Part shown: positions 1-7,421 of the stretch, piece after piece
Layout of the letters: every line of letters begins with the position of its first letter
Position numbering within the stretch: position 1 is the stretch's first letter
Assembly (NCBI GenBank): GCA_001818355.1
Contig: MHKJ01000002.1
Coordinates: 1-18,964, forward strand
DNA: 18,964 nucleotides
DNA from: Candidatus Kerfeldbacteria bacterium RIFOXYC2_FULL_38_9
GTDB lineage: Bacteria; Patescibacteriota; Patescibacteriia; UBA9570; XYC2-FULL-38-9
Direction of reading: 5' to 3'
The notes under the pieces: generated by a model
What the model saw: only the letters and a program-made list of their open reading frames with translations
What the model was told of the DNA's origin: nothing
The model's database searches: none
Program-made: the position numbers and the translations under genes

Positions 1-2
1 TA

Positions 3-1058
3 AACGCCCCCAACTTTAGTCGTTCTTTAATGGTTTTTGCTTTTACTTTATTTACCATAGCCATTGGTTTTACCTTGCCTTTTTTGCTTAATTCGGAAAA
101 AAAAGTAAAACAATTATTAGCTTTCTTTTTTGCCGCTTATTTACTGGTAACTATTTTTGGTCTTTATCAATTTATCGGAGATTATCTTGGCCTGCCTCAA
201 GCTCTTACTGGTTTGCGCGATCTTTACGTTAAAGATGTTTTAGGCTTTCCCCGCGTGCAATCCACCGCCTTAGAGCCTCTTTATTTTGCCAACTATCTTT
301 TAGTGCCACTGTCTATTTTGTTGTCTTTATTTTTAAATAAAGAAAAAACATATTCTTCTTTATTTACCTTTGGTTTATTAGTTTTAGGAGTAGTTAATTT
401 ACTGTTAACGGTGGCGCGCGGTGGTTATATTGCTTTTGCGGTTTCATTTTTACTTATTGTGTTATATTATTTTTTAGAGTTAAAATTGATCACCTGGAGA
501 AATGTCGGCATTGCTTTCGTGTCTTTTTTAGTAGCCGGTGGAATTTTAGTGAAAATGGTTGGCTTGGAAACAGTTTCTCAGGATTTTTTAGGACACGTTA
601 GCAATCTTTTTGGCGGCGCTTCTTATAATGAACGTGTGGAAATGTTTACAATAGCATATCAGGCTTGGCAAGATCACCCCATCATAGGTATTGGAGCGGG
701 TAGTTTTGGCCCCTATGAAGCCGCTCATCCTAATTATATGCGGGAAGTAGAGGGGTGGAGAATAGTGAACAATGAATATTTAGAACTTTTGGCTGAAAAC
801 GGTATTGTCGGTTTGGTGTTAATTATGATTGTTTTTATTATTGTGCTTTTGCGTTCAATAAAAGCCCTAAAAGAAACTTCTTCTGATTTTATCCGCACTG
901 TTTTACTGGGCGCCTTAGCCGGATTTATCGGTATTCTGGTGCAATATAATACTTTTTCCGTGTTGTACATTATGCACATTTGGTTTACCGTTGGGTTTTT
1001 AATCGCTTTACAGAATTTGGCTTTAAAGAACGCCTCTTATGATTCCTCTCATTTTTAG
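3..1058 (+). CDS. O-antigen ligase-like polytopic membrane protein (Wzy_C family), 5'-truncated
   Basis: Likely a glycan polymerase or ligase that acts in the cytoplasmic membrane on lipid-linked sugars. The reading frame is open to the left edge: ten codons precede the first ATG at 30 with no stop, so the true start is probably outside the window. Counted from ATG 30, 342 residues are seen, mostly hydrophobic helices. The family's usual signature is present: R130 at the head of a helix (ARGGYIAF), the large loop with E201-R202 and DHPIIGIGAGSFG (215-227), and NNEYLELLAENG (247-258) before the last helices. Its 3' end overlaps the next gene by 20 bp, so the two are probably translated from one message. 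The substrate (O-antigen, teichoic-type glycan or protein-linked glycan) cannot be told from sequence. Family assignment is confident; specificity is unknown. Confidence 0.8.
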   Translation, partial: NAPNFSRSLMVFAFTLFTIAIGFTLPFLLNSEKKVKQLLAFFFAAYLLVTIFGLYQFIGDYLGLPQALTGLRDLYVKDVLGFPRVQSTALEPLYFANYLLVPLSILLSLFLNKEKTYSSLFTFGLLVLGVVNLLLTVARGGYIAFAVSFLLIVLYYFLELKLITWRNVGIAFVSFLVAGGILVKMVGLETVSQDFLGHVSNLFGGASYNERVEMFTIAYQAWQDHPIIGIGAGSFGPYEAAHPNYMREVEGWRIVNNEYLELLAENGIVGLVLIMIVFIIVLLRSIKALKETSSDFIRTVLLGALAGFIGILVQYNTFSVLYIMHIWFTVGFLIALQNLALKNASYDSSHF

Positions 1059-2286
1059 TTTTATTTTTGCTTTAGTTGTGGCCTTGGTTTTTTGGCACAA
1101 TAGAATTTGGGCGTTATCTTTGGTTTTGTTTTTTCTTCCCAGCTATTTAGTGCGTTTTCATTTTTTAGAAATTCCTTTTACCATGCTGGAAAGCGGAATT
1201 TTATCTTTATTTTTTATGTTTCTTTTGCAAGAAATATTTTTTAGAAAAGAAAATAAACAAGCAACACTTTTTTCTTTTAAAAAACATCCTTATCTTGTTA
1301 TAGGTCTTAGTATGTTTATATTGACGGGTATTTTTGGTCTTTTAACCACACCTAACCTGTCAGCCGGATTGGGTATTTTTAAAGCTTATCTTATTGAGCC
1401 TTTGTTGTTTTTTGTGGTTTTGGTAAAAAGCGTAAAAACCTCAAAAGATTGGCATTGGCTTTTGGGCGCTTTAGGCTCAATAGCTATCCTCACTGCTGTC
1501 ATAACCATTGGTCAATATTTTTTAGGCTGGGGCATTCCCGCCAGTTGGCATGATCTGCCCGGGCGCAGAGCTACGGCTTTTTATGGTTATCCTAATGCAG
1601 TGGGATTATTTTTGGCGCCGATTTGTGCTTTTTTTATAGGAACCTTGCCTTTTTGGGCTCAGTTTAAAAAATTACAACGTTGGTTTGTGCTATCAGTTAT
1701 CATTTTAACTTTAGTGGCAATTTTTTTGTCTCATGCCGAAGGAGCATTGGTGGCTTTAGGAATATCTGTTGTAGTTGTGGTATTTTTTACCAAGTGGCGT
1801 TGGTTAGTCATAGGAATTTCTACGATAATTTTGATACTGGCTTTAATTTTGCCTTTTACCAGAGAAATTTTATTTTTTCAAGATGTTTCCGGACAAGTAC
1901 GCCTGGCTCTTTGGCAGGGCACTTTCCACTTATTAAAAGCACAGCCTATTTTTGGCGCTGGCTTGGGAGGATTTCCCCAAACTTATGATTTATATCGTCT
2001 GCCTGCTCACGTAGAGCTTTTATTGTATCCTCATAATATTTTTTTGGATTTTTGGGTAGAGCTGGGAATAATAGGGCTGGGGTTGTTTTTGATGGTTTTA
2101 GGATTGATCTTTTTTTGGTTAATAAAAAAAATATTAAAAAATCAGCAACAGCATTTTTTATTGCCGCTATTGGGAGTTTTTGTTTGTGTGGTAATTTACG
2201 GCTTGGTAGATGTGCCTTATTTTAAAAATGATTTAGCCGTACTTTTTTGGACATGGCTCGGTCTGGTTGTATTAAGTAAAAAATGA
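1039..2286 (+). CDS. O-antigen ligase-like polytopic membrane protein (Wzy_C family)
   Basis: A second member of the same family, 415 residues, a usual full length. It has about ten or more hydrophobic segments. The main periplasm-facing loop is recognisable: R288 in QVRLALWQG, PIFGAGLGGFP (303-313) and YPHNIFLDFWVELGIIG (330-346), where the PHN motif matches the A/P-H-N-x-x-L motif of Wzy_C and PglL-like ligases. The other conserved helix start reads HAEGALVALG (232-241), with E in place of the usual R/G pair. The ATG lies inside the previous gene, in another frame, with no Shine-Dalgarno sequence, which suggests translational coupling. Two divergent paralogues side by side suggest a polymerase plus ligase pair or two acceptors, but that is inference. 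It ends in TGA, against a UGA-recoded lineage. Confidence 0.82.
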   Translation: MIPLIFSFIFALVVALVFWHNRIWALSLVLFFLPSYLVRFHFLEIPFTMLESGILSLFFMFLLQEIFFRKENKQATLFSFKKHPYLVIGLSMFILTGIFGLLTTPNLSAGLGIFKAYLIEPLLFFVVLVKSVKTSKDWHWLLGALGSIAILTAVITIGQYFLGWGIPASWHDLPGRRATAFYGYPNAVGLFLAPICAFFIGTLPFWAQFKKLQRWFVLSVIILTLVAIFLSHAEGALVALGISVVVVVFFTKWRWLVIGISTIILILALILPFTREILFFQDVSGQVRLALWQGTFHLLKAQPIFGAGLGGFPQTYDLYRLPAHVELLLYPHNIFLDFWVELGIIGLGLFLMVLGLIFFWLIKKILKNQQQHFLLPLLGVFVCVVIYGLVDVPYFKNDLAVLFWTWLGLVVLSKK

Positions 2287-2294
2287 GGTATACT
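2267..2294 (+). promoter_or_regulatory. Possible promoter for the amidase gene, near-leaderless
   Basis: TTGTAT (2267-2272), a 16-nt spacer and TATACT (2289-2294) lie just before ATG 2305. Only 10 nt separate the -10 box from the start codon, so transcription would begin 3-4 nt before ATG. The -35 box is weak (3 of 6). The gene could equally be read from the upstream operon, since the preceding gene stops 18 nt before it. Confidence 0.35.
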
Positions 2295-2304
2295 ATATTA
2301 ACCC

Positions 2305-4254
2305 ATGTTTAATTTTCAAAGCAAAAAAATATTTTTATCTGGTTTTCTAGGGTTTTTGTTATTGGTTTTGGCAGTGCCCAACCAAGTACAAGCCGAAGAT
2401 TTAACCGACGCCATACCGCTTAAAACCATAGAGTTGAATAATTATTTTATACAAGATATTTCTCCGGAAATTCAAACCAGTTCATTGTTGCCTAAAGAAT
2501 TTATTTTTCAAACTGAAAAAATTAAGGCCGATTTTGATTTTAACGCTTTTGGCGTGCTCTGGGAAGATAATTTAAAAGATTCTCAGTCGGTTGCTATTTC
2601 CGTAGAATTATTTTTGCGTGGTTCAAGTTTGGGTATTTTTAAGTTAGAAAATTTAGAAGAGATTGTCAGTGAAAATCAGGGGTTGGTAAAACACAGCACT
2701 AATCCCAATACTGTGGCTCAAGCTGATGAGTTTGTGGTTTTTATAAAAATTGATGAACCAACATTTCAGGCAGTAATCAATAAAGCAGAACTTGTTTATT
2801 ATGATACGCGTTCTTCATTAACACAAAATGAAAAAATCATGGTGGCTGACACTGCTAACAATGAAGAAGTGGTGAAGGAGTCTGAGGTACCGGCGGTCTA
2901 TTCTAACACACCAAAAAAACCGCAAAATAAATTATCCATTATTTCCCGGCAAGAATGGGAAGCGGATGAAAGTCTTACTTTAAAAAAAGACGGCAGTTTA
3001 TCGTGGGCGCCGGAATATAAAAAACTGAAAGCCTTTATTATTCACCATACAGCCAGCACTGATGGAGGAGATAACCCGGCCGCCTCGGTGCGGGCCATTT
3101 ATGAATGGCATGCGCGAGTTTTACATTGGGGAGACATTGGTTACAATTTTATTATTGATAAAAACGGCAATATTTATAAAGGACGCAAAGGAGAAGTGGC
3201 TGATGGACAGGCCGTGGTAGGTGGTCACACTTTTAACAGTATTACCGATAAAAATTACAACGAAGGATCGGTGGGTATTGCTCTGTTGGGATGTTATCAA
3301 AATGATAAAAAAGGCAGTTGTAGCACCCCAAACAGTATGACTCCTGCTATGCGCAAGTCTTTAACTAATTTAATAGCCGTGCTGGCGGTTGATGCTGGTT
3401 TTGATCCCAATTCCCGCACTACCTTATTAGGCACTTCTACCCAGCGCCTTGTTGGTCATCGCGATCTTGATTCTACGCTTTGTCCCGGCAACACCATTTG
3501 GAATGATTTGCCTGCATTACGTCAAGAGGTTGCTGAAAAATTTAAAGAGCTATCGGTTGCTCCTTTTGAGGCGCATATTGAAAAAGCTCAACTAGACCGG
3601 GCCGAAGTGACCACGGATTTGCAAATAGAAGCAGGAAAGGTTCATCAGGCAGTTGTGGTTTATAAAAATAACGGTCGCAAAGCTTGGAAACAAGAAGATC
3701 TTTATTTAAAAGTTTATGATGAAAGTGGCCATAATCGTACAGACTTAGGGCTTAAGGCTTGGTCGGATATTTATGGAAAATTTTATATGAACGAATCTGA
3801 AGTGGCGCCCGGACAAACAGCTACCTTCACTTTTTCTTTAAAATCGCCAACTATTTCCGGAACTATAAAATTAGTAACAAAATTATTTGTCAGAAAAAAT
3901 AAAGTTGCCAACTCCAATGGTTATTTAGAGTTGCAATTCGTGCATTCTTATTTAGGACAAACTCTGACTAACAATTTTCCTTTAGCCATGTTCCAAAAAG
4001 ACACCAAACAATTAAGTGTTTCTTATCAAAATATTGGTGATAAAAAATGGGGTAAAAATGTTGCTTTGTATCTTAACGGCAGAATGGTTGGTAAGTTTGC
4101 TCAAAGTGTTCTGCCCGGAGAAACTGCTACTATAACCTTTCCTTTTACTGCCCCTAAGAAACAACAAGAACCTCAACGTTTAGTGTTTATGCTCAAGCGT
4201 CAAAACATTGCTCTGGCCGGTACGCGCGCCGTACACTTAATAAGTGTGCGTTAA
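2305..4254 (+). CDS. Secreted N-acetylmuramoyl-L-alanine amidase (PGRP/Amidase_2 domain) with C-terminal Ig-like domains
   Basis: A predicted peptidoglycan-cleaving enzyme that would cut the bond between MurNAc and L-Ala outside the membrane. Residues 1-30 form a signal peptide ending QVQA-ED. Residues 35-200 are a beta-rich region I do not recognise. The PGRP/Amidase_2 domain spans about 208-412. Zinc ligands in the family pattern are H247 (IIHHTAS), H385 (VGHRDL) and C393; Y280 in WGDIGYNFIID matches the catalytic tyrosine of T7 lysozyme. C330 and C339 could form a disulfide. Two beta-sandwich domains follow (about 435-540 and 548-649), each with KNNGRKAW- or QNIGDKKW-type motifs like NBR1/CARDB Ig domains, probably for wall or glycan attachment. 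All key residues are present, so activity is likely. It follows the two glycan genes by 18 nt. Confidence 0.88.
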   Translation: MFNFQSKKIFLSGFLGFLLLVLAVPNQVQAEDLTDAIPLKTIELNNYFIQDISPEIQTSSLLPKEFIFQTEKIKADFDFNAFGVLWEDNLKDSQSVAISVELFLRGSSLGIFKLENLEEIVSENQGLVKHSTNPNTVAQADEFVVFIKIDEPTFQAVINKAELVYYDTRSSLTQNEKIMVADTANNEEVVKESEVPAVYSNTPKKPQNKLSIISRQEWEADESLTLKKDGSLSWAPEYKKLKAFIIHHTASTDGGDNPAASVRAIYEWHARVLHWGDIGYNFIIDKNGNIYKGRKGEVADGQAVVGGHTFNSITDKNYNEGSVGIALLGCYQNDKKGSCSTPNSMTPAMRKSLTNLIAVLAVDAGFDPNSRTTLLGTSTQRLVGHRDLDSTLCPGNTIWNDLPALRQEVAEKFKELSVAPFEAHIEKAQLDRAEVTTDLQIEAGKVHQAVVVYKNNGRKAWKQEDLYLKVYDESGHNRTDLGLKAWSDIYGKFYMNESEVAPGQTATFTFSLKSPTISGTIKLVTKLFVRKNKVANSNGYLELQFVHSYLGQTLTNNFPLAMFQKDTKQLSVSYQNIGDKKWGKNVALYLNGRMVGKFAQSVLPGETATITFPFTAPKKQQEPQRLVFMLKRQNIALAGTRAVHLISVR

Positions 4255-4266
4255 AATTATAATTTT
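4253..4266. repeat. 14-nt perfect palindrome between two convergent stop codons
   Basis: AAAATTATAATTTT reads the same on both strands and spans the TAA of the amidase gene (4252-4254) and the TAA of the opposing gene (complement of 4257-4259). Only 2 nt separate the two genes. A small hairpin (ACACTT-AAT-AAGTGT) lies in the last codons of the amidase gene. It may be a weak bidirectional termination zone or chance in AT-rich DNA. Confidence 0.45.
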
Positions 4267-5693
4267 CCTTCACCTAAAGGATTGTAACCAGCATCAACTT
4301 CTTCTTTATCTGTATAACCATCAGCATCAGTATCAATATCTAAAGGATCAGTGCGGTGATCTGTTTCTTGGCTAGCAGTCAGTCCATCCCCATCAACATC
4401 CGGATCGCCATTATCTTTGGGGTTTTCTTGAGGAACAACCACGTCTTCATTAGTCAAATTTTCTTCTGTTACGCTACTTTCATCATCATTGACATCATCT
4501 TCATATTTGATAATGGGCATGGTTTCTAAATCGCTTGGTTGATCTTTTGAGTTTATTAAAAGACTTGGTATCACACTGTCCAAAGTAACCGCTGTACTGG
4601 GTGCTACAATATTAAATTGTTGATTATGATTTTTCAACTCCAAAGACACTTGCACGGTATTTTTTTGGTTGACAGTTAAGAAGTTCGCTTGAAATTGTAA
4701 TTTATAAATTTGAAAATCATTTTTACCAACCCAGATATTGCCGGTAAAAGTATTTAAGCTATCTAAATTGTTAGAACTGTTGATAATTTGTTTGAGATAG
4801 GGGTTATTGGTTTCAGTTGTTACCAAAAGAGGTTTAATTTCTTGAAAAAAAGACTCGGCCACCTCTTTGTCAAACGTGATAGGGTACTCATTGGTGATAA
4901 CGCCTTGAATGTTTTCCGTGTTGACTTTTTTTTGCAGTTGTAAAAAAGGATGTTGTTCAAAGCTGTTTTTGATTTGTGTCAGTAATTCTTGATTTTGATC
5001 AGCGGTGGCGGGCACTGCTTGATTAGCGGACAAATTAGGAACTAATTGTTTTAAACTTTCTTCGTCAATTTTTAACCATTGGTTTTCTATGGCCGCAAAA
5101 TCAATCATATCTAATAACAAAGGACTTTCTTTTAATTCTACATAAGAGACATTATCTACATTTCTTACTTCTAAATTAAAATGTTGTTGAAACATAGTCA
5201 AATCAACATTTGCTTGAGATTTGGCATCAGTATTGGTGTTGTCTACTTGGCCATCGGCTGTCAGGATAATAGTTTGGGCGTCACTTTCATCATCCGGAGA
5301 AGAAATATTCAGCTTTAAGTTAAAAGCATAGCTTTGCAGAGTAGATAAATTTCTCACAACATTTTTAGTAACTCTTTGAGGAGAATTTTGGTAAGCATAA
5401 AAAGCAAAAGCCACGCCACTTAAAATAGCCAAACCTAAAATGGTGATTAAAATCACCATTAACATTTTGGTGCTTTTTTTCATCCCCTCTTTTATTACTA
5501 CTTTTTTAGGTGATGGCGGTATGGTTGTTGGAGCAGGTTGATTTTTTGGTTGGATTAAAGAAAGAGACAAAAAAGCCGCTTCTACATCCTGAATGTGCCA
5601 ACCGTTTTGCACCAAGGTATTTTTGATTTTGGTGTCTGTTAAGCCTTGTTGTCTTTGTTTTTTTATGTAATTCTCTAAATTAGGATTTTTCAT
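4257..5693 (-). CDS. Membrane-anchored extracellular protein with C-terminal calcium-binding (TSP3-like) repeats
   Basis: Function unknown. Residues 5-42 form a short helical module (LENYIKKQRQQGLTDTKIKN then a GWHIQDVEAAF helix) of a type often found at the N-terminus of small-genome bacterial membrane proteins. A proline-rich linker (50-63) and a single transmembrane helix (about 77-100) follow, then a large outside domain (about 108-375) of alternating beta strands. That pattern (GQVDNT..., FNLEVRNVDNVSYVEL, NQWLKIDEE) is reminiscent of LppX/LolA-like lipoprotein folds; this is a guess from texture only. An acidic linker (about 395-430) leads to two calcium-binding repeats: D431-D437 (DPDVDGDG) and D452-D461 (DIDTDADGYTD). 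The start is an ATG with an extended -10 box 26 nt upstream and no Shine-Dalgarno sequence. It converges with the amidase gene, 2 nt apart. Confidence 0.75.
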   Translation of the reverse strand: MKNPNLENYIKKQRQQGLTDTKIKNTLVQNGWHIQDVEAAFLSLSLIQPKNQPAPTTIPPSPKKVVIKEGMKKSTKMLMVILITILGLAILSGVAFAFYAYQNSPQRVTKNVVRNLSTLQSYAFNLKLNISSPDDESDAQTIILTADGQVDNTNTDAKSQANVDLTMFQQHFNLEVRNVDNVSYVELKESPLLLDMIDFAAIENQWLKIDEESLKQLVPNLSANQAVPATADQNQELLTQIKNSFEQHPFLQLQKKVNTENIQGVITNEYPITFDKEVAESFFQEIKPLLVTTETNNPYLKQIINSSNNLDSLNTFTGNIWVGKNDFQIYKLQFQANFLTVNQKNTVQVSLELKNHNQQFNIVAPSTAVTLDSVIPSLLINSKDQPSDLETMPIIKYEDDVNDDESSVTEENLTNEDVVVPQENPKDNGDPDVDGDGLTASQETDHRTDPLDIDTDADGYTDKEEVDAGYNPLGEGKL

Positions 5694-5719
5694 AAAAAGA
5701 AAATAATAATCTTATTTTA

Positions 5720-5728
5720 AAGATAGCA
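5720..5728 (-). promoter_or_regulatory. Extended -10 promoter element
   Basis: On the minus strand TGCTATCTT (TGn plus TATCTT) lies 26 nt before ATG 5693. The same nine bases occur before the 76-residue gene at 7364-7372. No good -35 box is seen, as is usual for extended -10 promoters. Confidence 0.45.
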
Positions 5729-5778
5729 CATATTTTCACTTTGCTTAAATTTTGCTGGGTACTGACTTTGGTGGTAAT

Positions 5779-6972
5779 TCATATTTGTTTTTTGAGAGAA
5801 AAGTATAACAAGACGGCTAAACAAATTAGAATCGCCCAACTAATCAAGAAATATTCAAGATCGTCGCGTGTATTTAAATAACCAATAATTGGTGCGAGTG
5901 CAACATAAGGCAATGTCCGTAAAAATGAGGCAACGGACAAAACTGTCGCGCGTTGATCTTCTGGTGCTCGGTTGTTTAGAATTTCACTCATAAATGTATA
6001 AAGAACACACTCTCCGGCATAGAGTGTAAATATAACGATACAGCCCCATACACCAATGTCCGCTAGTGATAATAACAAACTCGCGGTTGCACCAACCGAG
6101 ATGAGTGTAACTACGTGCTTTTCGTTCATTTTTTCTGCGTACTTATGCATAAGGGCTAAAATCCCCACAGTGATGAGGCTACTTGTTGCTATCACAAGAG
6201 AACCCCAAAATGGATCAAAATGAAAGCGGTCAAGCAAAATTAGTTTTAATAATCCCCATCCTGTAGTATAAAAAAGTCCTTGCACGGTAATTATTATTGG
6301 TATATACAGCAATAATTTCGGTGCACGAAATTGTGCGAAGCCCGTTTTGATGCTGGCTAAGTGCTCTTTGAGTTCCACTGAAAACTTTTTTGCTCGCTTT
6401 TCAATTCGGGTATCTTTGATTGACCAAATTAATAATGTGGAACTTATGAATGCTAGACCTGTTAAAATCCAAGGAATGCGGGGATTGATCGAGTACAACC
6501 ATCCTCCAGTTACAACTGCAAATAATGAGCCCACAAGAGCAACTTGAGAGCCGCGTGTCACTAATTTTCGCCAATTGACAGATGAGCGGTCAAAATTAAG
6601 TTTTCCAAAGAACAACGCTTCATCAGCGCCAGATACAAATGAAATGCCGATCATCATAATTGTTTGTCCTACAAAAAAGGGAATAAAACTACTACCGAAA
6701 GCTTGTATCAATAGACCGCTTCCGGCAAGCACTTGCCCTAGTTTGACCATTTTGTCGCGTCCGAATCTATCAGCCATAGCGCCAGACGGAACCTCTGCAA
6801 CAAGACCAATCGCGAACGCAAGCCCGTCAAGAAGCCCGACTTGTTGATCGGTTATAAATATACGGTAAAAATAAACCCAGATTGCACCTACAAACCAAAG
6901 ACTTGTGAATAGTTTATACGTGAGATATTTTGTTGAAAGCCGGTGTTGATTATTAGTAATTGTTTGGTTCAT
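5779..6972 (-). CDS. Major facilitator superfamily (MFS) transporter
   Basis: A 397-residue secondary transporter with about twelve hydrophobic segments, the normal MFS size. The family hallmark is the loop between helices 2 and 3, GAMADRFGRDKMVKLGQ (about residues 64-80), preceded by EVPS. A second-half counterpart is degenerate (MHKYAEKMNEKH). The overall style (exporter-like N-half, no long loops) suggests an efflux pump, but the substrate cannot be told. It lies 54 nt downstream of the 3' end of tRNA-Ala and stops with TGA. Its base composition looks a few percent richer in GC than the flanking genes (about 42% in sampled lines against 37%) and its codons use CGC, TCG and GCG more freely. 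That, with the tRNA-proximal site, hints at horizontal gain; no flanking direct repeat was found to prove it. Confidence 0.88.
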   Translation of the reverse strand: MNQTITNNQHRLSTKYLTYKLFTSLWFVGAIWVYFYRIFITDQQVGLLDGLAFAIGLVAEVPSGAMADRFGRDKMVKLGQVLAGSGLLIQAFGSSFIPFFVGQTIMMIGISFVSGADEALFFGKLNFDRSSVNWRKLVTRGSQVALVGSLFAVVTGGWLYSINPRIPWILTGLAFISSTLLIWSIKDTRIEKRAKKFSVELKEHLASIKTGFAQFRAPKLLLYIPIIITVQGLFYTTGWGLLKLILLDRFHFDPFWGSLVIATSSLITVGILALMHKYAEKMNEKHVVTLISVGATASLLLSLADIGVWGCIVIFTLYAGECVLYTFMSEILNNRAPEDQRATVLSVASFLRTLPYVALAPIIGYLNTRDDLEYFLISWAILICLAVLLYFSLKKQI

Positions 6973-7026
6973 AACTATTTAAAAAGCTCAATTACTAGCA
7001 ACCCCTACTCTTTAACAAATTTGGAA

Positions 7027-7102
7027 TGGTGGACCCGAGGAGGATCGAACTCCTCACCTCCGCAGTGCAAATGCGGCGCTCTACCAGATGAGCTACGGGC
7101 CC
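7027..7102 (-). tRNA. tRNA-Ala(TGC), CCA encoded
   Basis: Full cloverleaf on the minus strand: acceptor GGGCCCG/CGGGTCC with one G-T pair, D stem GCTC/GAGC, anticodon stem CCGCA/TGCGG with loop TTTGCAC, T stem AGGAG/CTCCT, discriminator A. The CCA end is encoded (7027-7029). It lies 24 nt after the stop of the 76-residue membrane gene, so the two may share a transcript. Confidence 0.97.
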
Positions 7103-7126
7103 TGATAAATTATTTGCTTACGCATT

Positions 7127-7357
7127 TTATCCGGGAATAAATAACAAGTCAAGAAGCCAATAAAAAAAGCCAAACATGATCATAAATCCCATCAGAATAC
7201 AGATAACGCCTAGTATTTTATAAAAAGTCCAAGTGCCACCCCCACCCAATTTTTCTTCGGCCCAAGCCACGCGACCAAAGGCCTTAATAAAGGCATTAGT
7301 TTTCCAAATAAAAAGAAAACCAACGACAATCAAAATTAAAGAAATAACATATTTCAT
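7127..7357 (-). CDS. Small two-helix membrane protein
   Basis: A 76-residue protein of unknown function, starting MKYVISLILIVVGFLFIW. Two hydrophobic helices (about 3-19 and 50-72) flank a short polar stretch with FGRVAWAEEKLGGGGTW. An upstream ATG at 7396 keeps the frame open and would give 89 residues, but it lies inside the terminator hairpin of the preceding gene and upstream of the -10 box, so ATG 7357 is preferred. The extended -10 TGCTATCTT ends 6 nt before this ATG, which would make the transcript leaderless. Downstream, tRNA-Ala follows after 24 nt. Small conserved membrane proteins of this shape are common in reduced bacterial genomes, but I do not recognise the family. Confidence 0.7.
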   Translation of the reverse strand: MKYVISLILIVVGFLFIWKTNAFIKAFGRVAWAEEKLGGGGTWTFYKILGVICILMGFMIMFGFFYWLLDLLFIPG

Positions 7358-7363
7358 AATTAC

Positions 7364-7372
7364 AAGATAGCA
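7364..7372 (-). promoter_or_regulatory. Extended -10 promoter element, leaderless arrangement
   Basis: TGCTATCTT on the minus strand ends 6 nt before ATG 7357. Transcription about 7 nt downstream of a -10 box would begin at or next to the A of ATG. The identical nonamer at 5720-5728 supports a real element. Confidence 0.5.
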
Positions 7373-7381
7373 CGCCACTAC

Positions 7382-7412
7382 AAAAAACGCGAGCATTTAG
7401 CCCGCGTTTTTT
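7382..7412 (-). terminator. Rho-independent terminator of the 1057-residue protein gene
   Basis: On the minus strand the stem is CGCGGGC/GCTCGCG (seven pairs, one G-U) with loop TAAAT, flanked by A6 and followed by T6. It starts 9 nt after the stop codon. On the plus strand the same hairpin has one A-C mismatch but also ends in T6, so weak bidirectional action is possible. Confidence 0.85.
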
Positions 7413-7421
7413 AGTTAGCAG

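Noticed and set aside
5779..7102. MFS gene as an integrated element with att repeats at tRNA-Ala
   Set aside because: Composition and position hint at transfer, but no repeat of the tRNA-Ala 3' end was found downstream near 5700-5780 beyond a 6-nt match.
7358..7396. Upstream ATG at 7396 as start of the small membrane protein
   Set aside because: It lies within the hairpin of the preceding gene's terminator and upstream of the extended -10 box; ATG 7357 fits better.
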